From Symbiodinium natans (taxonomy: Eukaryota > Sar > Dinophyceae > Suessiales > Symbiodiniaceae): a stretch of DNA of 64,000 nt. Below, piece by piece: positions 51,926 through 63,226 of the stretch (within the stretch, counting starts at the first letter, position 1; each line of letters starts with the position of its first letter). The DNA lies in NCBI GenBank assembly GCA_905221605.1, contig CAJNDS010002679.1:1019001-1083000 (forward strand), in the 5' to 3' direction. Both the position numbers and the translations under genes were made by a program. Under the pieces are notes generated by a model. The model was not told the DNA's origin. It was given only the letters and a program-made list of their open reading frames with translations, and made no database searches.

Positions 51926-52553
51926 TGTCGAAAAAGATAACGCAACTCCTCCAAGCGGGTCACTCCCTCGGACTCATTACGCTTTGTGACTTCAGACGCG
52001 AGACTAAAGTTAGCAGCTAAAGTGGCAAGGGCAGCCTTGAAATCCCCCCCGTCACGCGGGACCCACGGCTGAGCCAGCACCAAGTCACTCTTGGAGGCCT
52101 ACGCCCTCTGAGCTTCTCTCCAGGTCCCACCTGGAGCACGCTCGCCAGGTCCCTCCTGGCTTGCTTGAATGTACCTCATCCAAGCCAAAATGCCACATTT
52201 AAGAACAGCACTGGTGCCTGCCACACACTTGCTCATGCAAGGAATCTCTCATGCGCAATGCTCACATGGAATCAACAAGCAGGCAACCCTCAGCAGCGCA
52301 TTCACTGTATGGCGTCATGCAACGCTACTGATCTGGCAGGCACTCACAGAGGCTGTCTAAATGCAACGGCCTTTTCTCATCTATGCTCGCGTGACACTGG
52401 GACTCAAGTACGAAAAGCTGACCAGGCGGCGACGAGCCGATCCGAAGACTTATGCCCGACGCAAAACTGAAGCACACATGTGCAGGCCCGCAAGCTCTGA
52501 TTCGTAGGTCACGCTAGCTCGTTGGGGCAATACACTTTGGGCCATTCACCCGA

Positions 52554-53139
52554 TCATGGAGACTGCCATCGGGCCAGACTGAAACAACGTCTGCGCTGCT
52601 CTTTCTGCCACGCAAAGGCTTCGAACTTGTCCAAAGCGCGCATCGGGGATACTAAGCTGCGAGCGCCCGCAACTTGGCGACGCTGACAGAGGGTCACTCC
52701 CCCTTCAGTCTCTAGGTGGAGCAACGAGTTCCTGGACGCAATGTAGGCTACCGGCACCGGAGGCTCCCAAATTGGTCTTCCGCACCGCCTTTTCCTCCGC
52801 AATGGAACGATTCTGTCAGCGAACCTTGTCCAGCTCCACGTCGCGGAGGGCCTTGACGTGCTCCTCAGCCTCTCGAAGGGACTCTCCCATCAAGATTGCT
52901 CTGCATGTCACGGCTACCAAGACGTGCCGCCCCTCCCACAGCGTATGCTTGATGAGGGGGAAGAGCTCTGCGAAGGCTTCGTCGCGCCCATAGGACGGGG
53001 TCACATTGAACTGGCGCACCAGCGCGTTGGGCAAGTTGATGCCTTGCCTCGCCGGCGCCGACCTGAAGGTCCACCTCCGGAAAGTTGGCCCGGTTGTCCT
53101 GTGTTGGGAGGGCGGACAGCAGCAAGCGACCTCCCGCAC
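52554..53139 (-). pseudogene. Retroelement fragment with dual-specificity-phosphatase-like remnant
   Basis: Minus-strand frame 53139-52816 reads GINLPNALVRQFNVTPSYGR, then HTLWEGRHVLV and ILMGESLREAEEHVKALRDV. This resembles a tyrosine-phosphatase fold in which the segment after HVLV should hold the HC....R loop; here that loop is missing, replaced by a short join. Downstream (52802-52554), IASRNSLLHLETEGGVTLCQ resembles another retroelement-associated segment. Loss of the loop means no phosphatase activity. Confidence 0.4.
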
Positions 53140-53207
53140 GACTCTGCTAGACGGTGGTTGGGATCTGCAAGGCCTCCCTCGTGCCAGCTAAAGCCAGGCT
53201 GCGCTCC

Positions 53208-53839
53208 TCACCGATGCAGGTCGGCTCTTTGGCTTAGCTCCTGCGACCCCAGGCCCCGACTTGGAACGAGGCATGGCCTTGGCGGCCGCGCCGGCTGCGC
53301 CGACTTAGCTGCGAAGCCCACCGGCGCCTTCTTGACCCTGATCTCCGCCTTGGGCACCCGAGGCATAGGCTTAACCTTCACCTCTCCTAGGCCCTCCATG
53401 GCTGCTGCATTGCGCTTCCTGGCAGCCGAAGACGGCGGATACCGCGGCTCCGGAACTTTACTGGAGCTCGCCGAGGGACTCTCGCGCCTGTCGCTCGAGC
53501 CCGGCTCTTCGCGCCGCACCTCACTGGCCGGCATCAAGTTGTAGGCGCCTTGGCGGGCGGTGGGACTGGACGCGGAACATCCTCTGGCTTCATGGTTGTC
53601 GCGGCAGTCCTTCCCCGCGTGTCTGCCGCCGCACACACGACTCGACCGCAGGACAGCGGCGCATGGAAGGCCTTCTTTCGAGCAGGACCTGGGAAGCTCG
53701 CCGGCGCCTGCCAGACGGCGTCTCCATCCAGGCGCACTTTCTCCACCACCATGTTGCGCAGCACCGGATCATCTTGGGCAAGAAAGCTGCGGGGAGACTG
53801 CGTCCCATGATGCAAAGAGTGACAGCATGGACTGCTCAT
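53208..53839 (-). pseudogene. Pro/Ser/Lys-rich retroelement linker, frameshifted
   Basis: Two overlapping frames with Pro, Ser, Arg and Lys-rich composition (KVKPMPRVPKAEIRVKKAP) and no domain. It lies between the recombinase-like and phosphatase-like pieces on the same strand, so it is read as element-derived linker. Confidence 0.3.
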
Positions 53840-53869
53840 CCAGCTGCAACAGCAGCCCCACTGTTGGAG

Positions 53870-54950
53870 CTACCCTCCTCCAGCTGTAAGTTGGACGGGG
53901 GGTTCGACACCAAGGAATTCGTCCTGGGCCATCCTGGTGACTTCGTGGATTGCCCACGGGTTCCCATAAACATCGAAGCTCACGCCACACCTGAGCTGCT
54001 TACTCGGCGGCAGCTCTTTGAAGGCATCCAACCAGTGCTCGCGGCCCAGGGCCAGCCCGACATGAAGTGCGATGGCACCGCCCAGGTAAAGCCGTTTCGG
54101 TTGTGAGCCTGCTTCCCTTCTGACACCAGAAGTGGACCGTAGATCCGGTGACTGAAAGCGGTATGGATCTCTCCAAGTGCTTGTGACGCACACAACCAGC
54201 GAAGATGATCCAGTTGCCCAGGAGGCAGTTCCACCGTGGATCACCAAATTGCCATAGATCCACCACCCGAGCCTCCAGCTTGCTCAGCATGATAGGCTTT
54301 GCCACAGCTGCCTGGGAAGGTCCCTCCTTCCCGGCCTGTGCCGGCCTCGAGGGCTGCAAATCTGCCAGCTCCCATTCGAGGGACGCGTGCTTGCTGAACC
54401 AGCCATTCAACGCACGCACAGGGGCCTTAGTTCTTTGTTCCAAGAAGGCAAAGAGGTCGATCTTGTCCACATCTGCCAGACCACCAGCTCGACCTCGGAG
54501 CAACTGAAAGTGGAGGAGCTCACGCAGGGACCTCAGGCATCCATCCACTGTCGCACGCTCTGCCTCCTTCACTTTGCGCTCCGCCAACGACGAGAGGAGA
54601 GCTTTTTTTTTTTTTGACCTAGGAGATTCTTCCCGTCGGCTATGCGCCTCGGTTCGATCTCCAGGCTCGTGCGCCCCTGCTGCCTCCATGAACTGCGCCA
54701 GCTCATTCGCGGCCTCGCTTTCCGGCAACGCAACTCGGGAGCCCTTTGCCCCTCACAGACTTGGCCAGGCGACCCAGCTGGAGCTTCTTGACCACGACCG
54801 CGCGCATGGCAGGTCGAGCTGCCGCCGCGTCAATTGCCTGGTGCACGAAGCCGAGGACTGCACCATCTTCGAGGTCATTGCAGACTTCAGCCCACGCGTC
54901 CGCGACCGCGTTCCCACCGGCGTCCCGGATGCTTGATGATGCTCGCTAAG
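53870..54950 (-). pseudogene. Tyrosine-recombinase-like retroelement ORF, frameshifted
   Basis: Successive frames read VADAWAEVCNDLEDGAVLGF then FVHQAIDAAAARPAMRA (54920-54760), KVKEAERATVDGCLRSLREL, LEARVVDLWQFGDPRWN and FAGCVRHKHLERSIPLSV (54728-54150), then RCGVSFDVYGNPWAIHEVTR (near 53970-53920). The R..HL.RS pattern fits the first catalytic region of the tyrosine recombinases used by DIRS-like elements. The catalytic Tyr is not located. It may be the 3' end of a separate element copy upstream of the gag-to-RNase-H copy, because the order differs from typical elements. Confidence 0.4.
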
Positions 54951-55354
54951 CGTGGTCAGCATCCTTTCATGGATGGACGTGCTCGGACCCGTGGTCTACG
55001 TCACCTTTGCCTTTGCGGCACAGCAGATTGGAGCTTCAGTTCTTGCTCCATGTTTCTGCATGTCTTGTCACGCCGCCTGCCGTTGACCGCTTCTCGGATG
55101 ACGCCCTGTTGCGCTTCTTGCTCTCTCTCCTCTCTCTTTCTTTCCAAATAGTAGGGGCAACACTCGTGCATCAACTGCGAGCTTCTTGGCCAAGCATTTG
55201 CCAAACTCAAAGGTCGCTGCTTGAGGGTTTGGAACCCCGGAGTAGAACTTGACGCGTCTTGTGCCCCTTTGTATAGTCATGTGAGTTGGGGCACCTTATT
55301 GTCCTCATTGTTTCACGTGCAAATGCATGCAAATGCTGACCGCTGGACGGTTGT

Positions 55355-56236
55355 TTGGGCGCCGCCCCCACCCGCCGAGGAGGTCGGCCTCGAGGTTGGC
55401 AGCGTGAAGCCTTTAGGGCGGTTGATGACTTTTGTCGCAGGGCCGTGCTCAGCGAGCTCGATGAGGCGTCGTTCGCGCTGCTGGAGTCGCAGTCTAGCCT
55501 GTACGTTGCTCGCGTTTTCTTTGCCCGGCCCACCTCGTCTGAGCTACAGCTTGGGTCATCGTTCTTCCGTGTTTTGCTTCTGCGCCGGTTTCGCCTGCCG
55601 CTTCCGCTAGCTGCAGCTGCTTGCAGATGCCGCCGGCATCTAGATGACCTTGGGGATCACATCGCAGCATGCCTTCGGTCTGGCATCCTCCGCTCCCGCG
55701 GCGTTGCGCTCGAGCACGCGGCAGCCCGCGTCTTTCGGCAGGCCGGGGCAACACTGTGGCAGCACGTGCTGGTCCGTGATCTCAACGTTGTGCCTGCTCG
55801 GTGTGACGAGCGTCATATCGAAGTCATCGCCAATGGCCTCCCGCTTTGGAACGGGGCGCAGGTCGCTGTCGATACCACGCTCGTCACCCCCCTCACATCC
55901 TCAGCTGAGCTTCGGCGCCTCAGGGGCAACACAGCAGGCGCTGCACTCCGTTCCGTGCCGCCCGCCGAAGCAAAGAGCGGACGTGCCCTGAGCTGGTCGG
56001 TTCGCGGCGTTGCCACCTTATCGTTCTCGGCATTGAATTCGGCGGTCGGTGGAGCGCCGAGGCAGCGTCTTTCATCCGCTTGCTCGCCCGCTGCCGTGCC
56101 CGGGCTGCGCCCCCGGCACCTTCGCAGCCAGCCTTCTTGCTTTGCCCCGTCCAACCTCGATGGGGATGCGCCGCTCCTTAGTGACATTCTTGCAGACTCG
56201 TCCGAGGGTCCTCCACTTGCCAGCCGCTTGGCGTGA
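55355..56236 (+). pseudogene. LINE tail 1: Cys-His zinc motif and restriction-like endonuclease
   Basis: 293 codons. Reads RRFRLPLPLAAAACRCRRHL followed by DDLGDHIAAC (a C.C...H...C zinc cluster), then LEHAAARVFRQAGATLWQHV, and RHIEVIANGLPLWNGAQVAV leading into DTTLVTPL, the D...E/D..vDvT pattern of LINE restriction-like endonucleases. It is the C-terminal part of a non-LTR element lacking its RT. Further on it loses similarity (frameshift). Confidence 0.65.
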
Positions 56237-56315
56237 GTCGTCTGCCCGTCCCCACTCTCGCCTCCCGATCACCGAGGCATCTGCGATGCCACCTGCACTG
56301 GGACCGCGATGAACG

Positions 56316-56926
56316 TTGGCCAAAAAAAACAAAATCAGGACCACTGCTGCTGCTTGCGGTGTGGGGGGTTCGTGCTTGCCGTGCGCGCAGGGCCGCTTGA
56401 GCGCGCCGTTATGCGCCGTTGAGCGGGTTTGCCGCGAGGCTGTTGCGCATGTCGCCCGCAATGTCCGCGTCGCCGACAGGAGCATCGATGTGCCAGTCGC
56501 TGACGACAGGCGTGTCGAAGTCGTTGCCAACGGCCTGTCCCTCTGGCACGGTTCGCAGCTCGCGGGTGACGCTACGCTCGATTCCCCGCTCACACGTGCG
56601 GGCGAGCCCCGGCCGCAGGCTGATGTCGAGCCGGGGCGCTCCGTCACCACAGCAGCACGGCGCAAGGGACGCGGCACGTACCCCGAACTCCTCCGCGCCC
56701 GGCGGTGCCGCCTGGTTGTCATAGGTTGGACGTGGGTGGGCGCTTTGGCACCGAAGCAGCCACCTTCCTGCGCATCCGGGCCCGCCACCAAGCCGCCACC
56801 ATCCCAGCGCGACCAGCGGCTCAGGCCAATGGGCAGCGCTCCTGGCTGTCGCGTTCGTCTCGCTACTGGGTCTTCTTTCTAAATTGGCGGCTACTGATTT
56901 TATTAACCATGCATCGTGTTTGGTAG
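56316..56926 (+). pseudogene. LINE tail 2: second endonuclease copy, frameshifted
   Basis: Repeats the same domain without its zinc cluster: VERVCREAVAHVARNVRVAD, RRVEVVANGLSLWHGSQLAG, YPELLRARRCRLVVIG, then in the next frame DVGGRFGTEAATFLR. Same orientation as tail 1 and directly downstream, but diverged, so it is an independent insertion or an old duplication. Confidence 0.6.
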
Positions 56927-57016
56927 GCATGGGTGTGCATGTAGCATTCCTTATTTGCTGCTGCATGCCATTTTGGTTCGACTTTGGCCCAAAACGGCAG
57001 GCAGCTGTTGATTTTG
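56903..57016. repeat. Dispersed repeat, inverted partner of 47161-47274
   Basis: Reverse complement of the repeat at 47161-47274, directly after LINE tail 2. It may be a shared 3' tail of one element family. Confidence 0.8.
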
Positions 57017-57019
57017 GGA

Positions 57020-58160
57020 GTGGGAGTGACCCAAAATTCTGTGAGAGCGACTCGCTTAACTGAAAGAGTCTCGGTATTTTTTCTGGCAGGAGTGACCTGT
57101 TTGGGGCATGGAACATGAAGCTCCGCATACAGTCTGCGCCTTTCACACAGCTTGCCAGGTACTTCACCCGGCAGCGGCCGCGGAGTTTCGGCGCCTCATG
57201 CGCGAGAGAGCCTCGAGGGGTGACCTCCGGGATGCAGCTTTCTTGTGGGCGTCAGCTGTGGAAATCCAGCATTGCCCGCCTTTGGACACCGATGTTCCCC
57301 GCGTCCCCATGAGTCCCCGAGCTTCCAGGTTTGTTGCCGCCCGTCCGTCAAGTGCCGTGCACGAGCATTCCTTGTGCTCGTTGTGATTGCAGCCGTGGAG
57401 GGTTCCAATTCCCATACGTTGCAGTCGGGTTCAATGCGGGCGTGGTGGTGCAAGATGGCCGGTCCTGTGCCTGCAATCGGGGCTTTTGGTGGAGGACATC
57501 TTGCCCCCCAATGCGGCCAAGCTTATCAAAGTTCTTCAACCCTCGGGGATCGACCCCGCACGACCTGAGACCCCTGCTGGGAGCCTGTTGCCAGCCGAGA
57601 AAAAGGCCGAGCCAATGAGATGGCAAGGAGCGGGAGGTCTTTATGGCATTGGCTCGGTGCAGTCGAGGCCGGATACTCGCCGCTCTTCAGTTCATGTGCC
57701 TCATGTGGTTTGCCAGCCCCTTTCTTGTGCAGGCGTTGTCAAGCTGTTGTCTGCAGGGACTGTATCGTCGAATGCCGGCGTTGCTCGCAGTAAGTCGGAA
57801 GTAGCAGGCGCAGCCCTGGCAGGTATGCTCTCCAAGCGACCCCTCCGCCCAGGGAGAGACCCTGGGAGAGCCGGAGGCTGAGACGGTGGTTGCGAGTCCA
57901 TATCTGGAAAGCGTACCATCATGAGTCTTTTAAAATGGGCAATTAACCTTCCGGAATCCCCCTGTCGCACCTTGAGACCCGAACTCTTTTTTTTTTTAAA
58001 TATCTTGGTCTAACCGCTGGATCATTTGGACAACACGGTATAGCCATTAAGAACCCACCCTCGAAACCGTGTAACACGTTGGAATCATGAGCCAGGAAAC
58101 TAGACGGCAGGAGAACGCAGTATAAGCCCCAATACTAATACCCTCCTCATCATCAAACCA
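57020..58160. other. No gene recognised; possible retroelement scraps
   Basis: Plus-strand pieces (57160-57300 FRRLMRERASRGDLRDAAFL; 57480-57640 VEDILPPNAAKLIKVLQPSG) look protein-like but match nothing I can name. Confidence 0.25.
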
Positions 58161-58235
58161 GACGCGGAGATGCTCATTGGTGGTGCCACTGGGCCGAGCT
58201 GCAGAACTGCGGCGCGCGGTCTGGAGACAAGCGAC

Positions 58236-58355
58236 GAAGGCCTGCTGCCTACTCAAAGCTCTGCAGCGCGGGAGGAGCTAGTGGTCGTGGGCGTGGAGAT
58301 CGGAGGGCGCTGGAATAGCGAAGGCAGAAAGCCTGCCCCCAGCGGCGTATTGTAG
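58236..58355 (+). pseudogene. LINE tail 3: short endonuclease C-terminal remnant
   Basis: Reads REELVVVGVEIGGRWNSEG, matching the segment RLVV.G.EVGGR in tails 1 and 2. Only about 30 codons survive. Confidence 0.4.
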
Positions 58356-58359
58356 CACG

Positions 58360-60950
58360 GCGGGACAGCCACCATGCAGGTGGAAAAGAGGCGCTGAGAG
58401 GCTGGACAAGTGGATTTGGTGGCCGTGGGGCGGTGTGTATCTGACCGGCGGAGCCACGAGAAACGAGCAAGCCTTCATGTCAGTCAAAGAGAGCCTGCAA
58501 GTGCCCGGAAACGAATTCCGGCTCCCCGCGAGGGGTACCGAGATGAACGAGTCCTCGCGCAGAAGGCTCCACTGGGACCACGAGGCTGCGGACGGTCGTA
58601 AACAGGCCTGTGAGGAGGAAGAAAAAACGGGCGAGGTGGTGCTCAAAGCGACGAACAAGATGCAACACACGCGGTGATGCAAGAAGGGTGTCGTCATCAA
58701 GGTACGACACGGAACTCGACACAGAAGCCCACCTCGTCCAGGCACGCTAGCTAGCGCTGATTCCCTTCCGCGTCATGCGCGTGTCCACCAAGCGAGTGCG
58801 GCGGCTCGGGGTTCTGCTCGGGGTGAGGCGCGGAGGGCTCACACTACGACTCGCTGCCCTCCGGCTGCCTCTTCGTCTCTGCGTGCCGCGAAAACGCTCG
58901 GGGGCGTTGGCCTCTGCAACCACAGGCGCTGGCTCAGGTGCTGGGCGCACACGGTCGGCGTGGACAAGCGAATGCCGCCATAACACTCCATGAGAGCTAC
59001 CTGCACGGGAGCCAGCACATAACCGTCGGGCTCGCGGAGTTGGCGGGCGGCCCAGCCAACGTGGACTATTTAAAGCCACGTACTGGTGTGCTCCTGGATG
59101 ACATACTGTTATTTGCGTTCGGCAGAGCATGGTATGCACATGCTTCGTTCGCTTCCCGCAGGTTTGAAGCGCGTGAGTTTGGTTTTGACGGCCTCCGCAA
59201 CAGAGCACAACGCAATCGCAGCCACCGAAAGAGTTGTGACAGCATCAACACACACGCATTGAAGTACCTTCGGGGGATATGTCGCACAAATGGTTGGGGC
59301 GTTGTTTGTCCGCAAATGGCCATAACGTGTGTTTCGCAGCTGGTCATCGAAAAAAATTCAGTACGTAAGTCAGTCCTGCATGCGCGTAGGCGGTCTTTTG
59401 GAGGAGCAGGCCAAAATGTAATTTTCAGATTCATTTGAACAAACTTGATGTGATGTGGTGTGGCATCGGCTTCTACGAACAATGGCTGGCCCGCCACCGG
59501 ACATGGAATCGTCCGTGGCGTGATATCCTTGACGATTGCACCAAAGGGTGGTCAGCATTATCGAACGCGTTCATTTGCAAACCTGGTCGTTCCGCACACT
59601 GAATCAAGCCTGGCATGTAGCACCACATGTGATGTCGCTATCCGATACCCGTTTGGTCAAGCGTGCACTTCGCTGCAATCTTGGAGCACGCAGGTGTGCA
59701 GGCCGTGCACAGCAACACTGGGACGATAAGCTCTGATTTCATTTTGCCAATGGACCGGCCACACTGATTGGATGGCAATGAAGGATTGGAAAGTTCTGAT
59801 GCCTCAATTCGTAATGTGAGAGAGAGATATGACAGTAGCGCAGGCGTTTCGACTTTGCGATGTTGTGTTTCAAAGGGGCCGCCGTCGGGCTTGCAGGCTG
59901 ACCTGTCCTGACCTGGTGTGCTTCTGCATTTCGCCGATAAGGGCGCCCCGCGACAGCCGCAGGCACCTGTGCCGCCGCCGTCGCCAGCAAAGCGTCCCCG
60001 GCACGACGTGAACTTGGTGCCAGCGCGGGTGCCTCTCGTGCGCTAGGCACGTCCGCTCCGGGACATCCGAGGGTGCAAAGGCTGCGCCCGCGTGCGACGG
60101 CTGCCAGCGCAGCTGACCTCCAAAGCGATTTCACATGTCGCCGGCCCTCTCAGGCACGGGGAGCTCATGAAGCCGAACGTTGCGGGGCGCAACCAGGGCA
60201 CACCCATGCAGGCAGCCACGCCGCTATGCCGGCGTCATGCCGGACCGGCACTGGCGCCCATTGCATTTCGGGGTGCGGCAACCTGACGCCGGCGTCCCAT
60301 GGCCGAGCACAACGCTGTGACGCCTGGAGGCGGCCGCGGCTTGGGCACATCATTGGATGTGAAAGTGCGGACCGCGTAGTCGGACCGCGTCTGCTTCTCC
60401 GGAAAGACGAGGCGGCATCCTGACGCCCTCGCGTTGACACCCGTCGCGCAACTCCGCGTCGTGCCGGGCTATCCTCCCTACTGGCATGCGGGGCAGCGAC
60501 AAGGGGCACAGCAGGTCAGATGGGCGTGACATAGGAAGCTCGGTGGGAGAGCTGTTCGCATGCTGGAGGACGGCCTCGGGCAGTGGGGCGTAAGACTGGC
60601 GTAAGGCGCAGGCGCCCGCCGCTCGGGGTGGCGGAGCTCGCCGAGCGTGCCTTCCGATCGGGCGCAAGCGGTGCAGCAGATGCAGCAGTGAGCGTGCGGG
60701 CCGCGGCCGAGAGACTGTTTCCGCGGGGTCGGCTCGCAGCGGGCTGGATGCGCTGGGGCGTGGACTGGCGCCACCGTAAGGTCGAGGTCGGGCCTTCCAT
60801 ATGCAGCTGTGGTCGCCCAACTTGCGTCAATTCTTGCGTGTCCTTCGCACAAAGTCATCCCGTGACAAGCAGAGGAAACGAGTCAAGCGAGACCAACGCG
60901 TCAGATGCATGGTTCGGCACAACAAGTGCATCAGGGGTGCATCACTTGCA
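58360..60950. other. No gene recognised
   Basis: GC-rich stretch with many overlapping ORFs on both strands and no domain signature. Probably degraded repeats. Confidence 0.3.
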
Positions 60951-60979
60951 CACATCAACGATGCTTGCTCTGGTGAACC

Positions 60980-61430
60980 AGGTGTTGGAAAACATTCTGC
61001 GCACACCGCAAATTGGCAACCCTCAGCACAATGGTGGTTAGGAACCCCACGGGCCATCTTTGTGCCAAAAGACCAGAGGGGAATGTGTGGTCCCTTCAAG
61101 ATCTACTCGCGGTGTGCTGCTACCGGAACCTCTGCGCACCATTGGTGTGCGTGGCAACTCGCGCGGCATAGGGATCTTGAGGGCCGTCGATTTGACGTTC
61201 GGGCCGGGAGTCTCCAGGGCTGGCCGGGAGTCTCCAGGGCTGTGTTTTGAGCCCGCGCTTCTTCTGTTTCTTGGGTTTGTCTTGCAAGGTCGTCTCGATG
61301 CACTCACTGATCTACGGTTTGCAGATGACATTTTTCGAGATGGCTGCATGTGGGGGTCACATATCACAACAAAGTGCCTTGCCGAGCGGGGTGGCCCGGC
61401 ACGATGCATGGATGGATGGTAATCAATCCA
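60980..61430 (+). pseudogene. LINE reverse-transcriptase fragment with FADD box
   Basis: Reads AIFVPKDQRGMCGPFKIYS near 61055-61110 and RLDALTDLRFADDIF near 61290-61335, the motif C box of L1/jockey-type RTs. Surrounding frames are broken. It differs in type from both other LINEs in the window. Confidence 0.45.
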
Positions 61431-61434
61431 AAAG

Positions 61435-63189
61435 GTGAGAGATGTAAGACATAGGCCTTGGGCTTCCCTACCATGGTACGATGCTCCCCAACCCCCCCCC
61501 CCCCCGCTTTAGCTCAATACGTATTGAAAACGCCATTGAGTTATGTATATATCTTGCATTAATAAATTATACGGCTTAAAAAGTACACGACTGGTTAACC
61601 GTGTAAGGCTGGCCACCGGATACTTTCATTGACTTAAGTGAACCGACTTAACATTTGAACTTACGCGAACTAGTGAAAAACCCAAGTGTGATTCTATCGT
61701 TTCTAGTCAAGTTTTTTCTGAATAGGTTTCTAGTTAGAGGCCATTTGCTAGAAGTTGCCGTTTAAATACAGCTATACAAATAGTTTGCAAAACAATTGTG
61801 AATTGAAGTTCATCTTGCCTCACCGTTAGAGCAAGTCACAGTTGAATCGCTTTTTGAGTAAGTTGCAGCTTCAAAAGCTTAAGTTGAAAAAGTGACCCGC
61901 TAGATATGTATGCGGGCTAAAGCTAACTTACGTAACCAGTCTTACCCCAAAAATGAGACGCATGATGACATTGCCCTAACATGCAGTATTTAGGTAAACG
62001 ACCATGTTACTAATTCAGCATTTGCCAACAAACGAACACAACAGACTCCTCCTGCTTAAATTTCTCGCCGCAACCTACAAAAACCCGGCAGTTCCTTTCG
62101 TGCATTCATACATTATCAGTGTCCTTACCTCGATTTAGTCTTGCTGCTGTTTGTTCCTACAACACACCTAAGAGCTATGTCTTCATGCCGGCTAGCACTA
62201 TCTTCAAGAAAGGCAACAGGGAGAAGTTGAGTTCTTTTAAAAATCAGCTTCAAGATGCGCAGCGAATCCTCCATGAACATAGCACAAGCACCAACGGCCG
62301 CAGCCGGTAGTGCAAAGCATGGTATTTACGGTAGAAGCGAAGGTTAGGTAGGTCCTGGCGCGGGGGTGTAGAACTAACTATATCTACACATACATGTGTG
62401 TGTGTCTCGGATATGGGGATGGGCTATGAGGAAATGGTATTTTAAAACAAATATAGGCATATATTTGACTAGACGTTTGTAGATGTGCAACACAAAGACA
62501 ATCAACAAAAACCGCTTTAAAACAAAAAGCTAACAACACAGGCCCCGCTGCGCCCCGCTCTCGAGTGTTAAACTATGTGTATATATCTGTATATATATAT
62601 ATGTATAAATATGTACATATACATATATTTACGTGTATATATATATATGTACGCAGGACCTTTAGGGCCTATTTGACAGAATCTTTGTTGGCGTAAATAT
62701 TGAGAAGCATTCACATTTTGCAAACTTTCTGCAAATTAAAGGGAGGCCGAAGTCTGAACCCTTGAGATTCTTCAAGTTTCCATGTTTAAAATAGTTCTGC
62801 AACATTTCAGATTTTACAATGATTTCAAGTGTTTCAAAAATATTTAATGGACCTCTTTGGCGCACCTGTGTTGCCAGGGAGGCCGAGAAAGAATTGACAT
62901 TTTTGAAAAGTCGAGAGCTTTTGAAATCTTCGACTTTTTTCAACAGTATAGCTTTTCAAGAAAGATCCATCTTTGGCTGGTCTGGGTTCCCGTGCAGGCA
63001 AAACTGTTTTATTGTTGTTGAAAGTTTCGAAGATTGAAAGAGCATTGTTCACACCTAGATTAGATGACAATCTGGAGTTGCACTTGTTGTTTGGTATTTC
63101 GGAACAAAGAAACCGTGGCTATTTAATTTTTGCGGTCTACAGGGCTCCGGCCGAACCACCAACAAAAACCAAGCAAGCCAAAGCATGCC
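61435..63189. other. AT-rich intergenic sequence, no gene recognised
   Basis: A C run at 61489-61506, TA microsatellites at 62578-62650 and otherwise AT-rich unique sequence. The base composition differs clearly from the GC-rich retroelement region to the left. Confidence 0.45.
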
Positions 63190-63226
63190 TTAGGGTTTAG
63201 GGTTTAGAGTTTAGGATGTAGGGTTT
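63190..63226. repeat. Short TTTAGGG-type block
   Basis: Five degenerate units (TTTAGGG, TTTAGAG, TTTAGGA). Confidence 0.8.
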
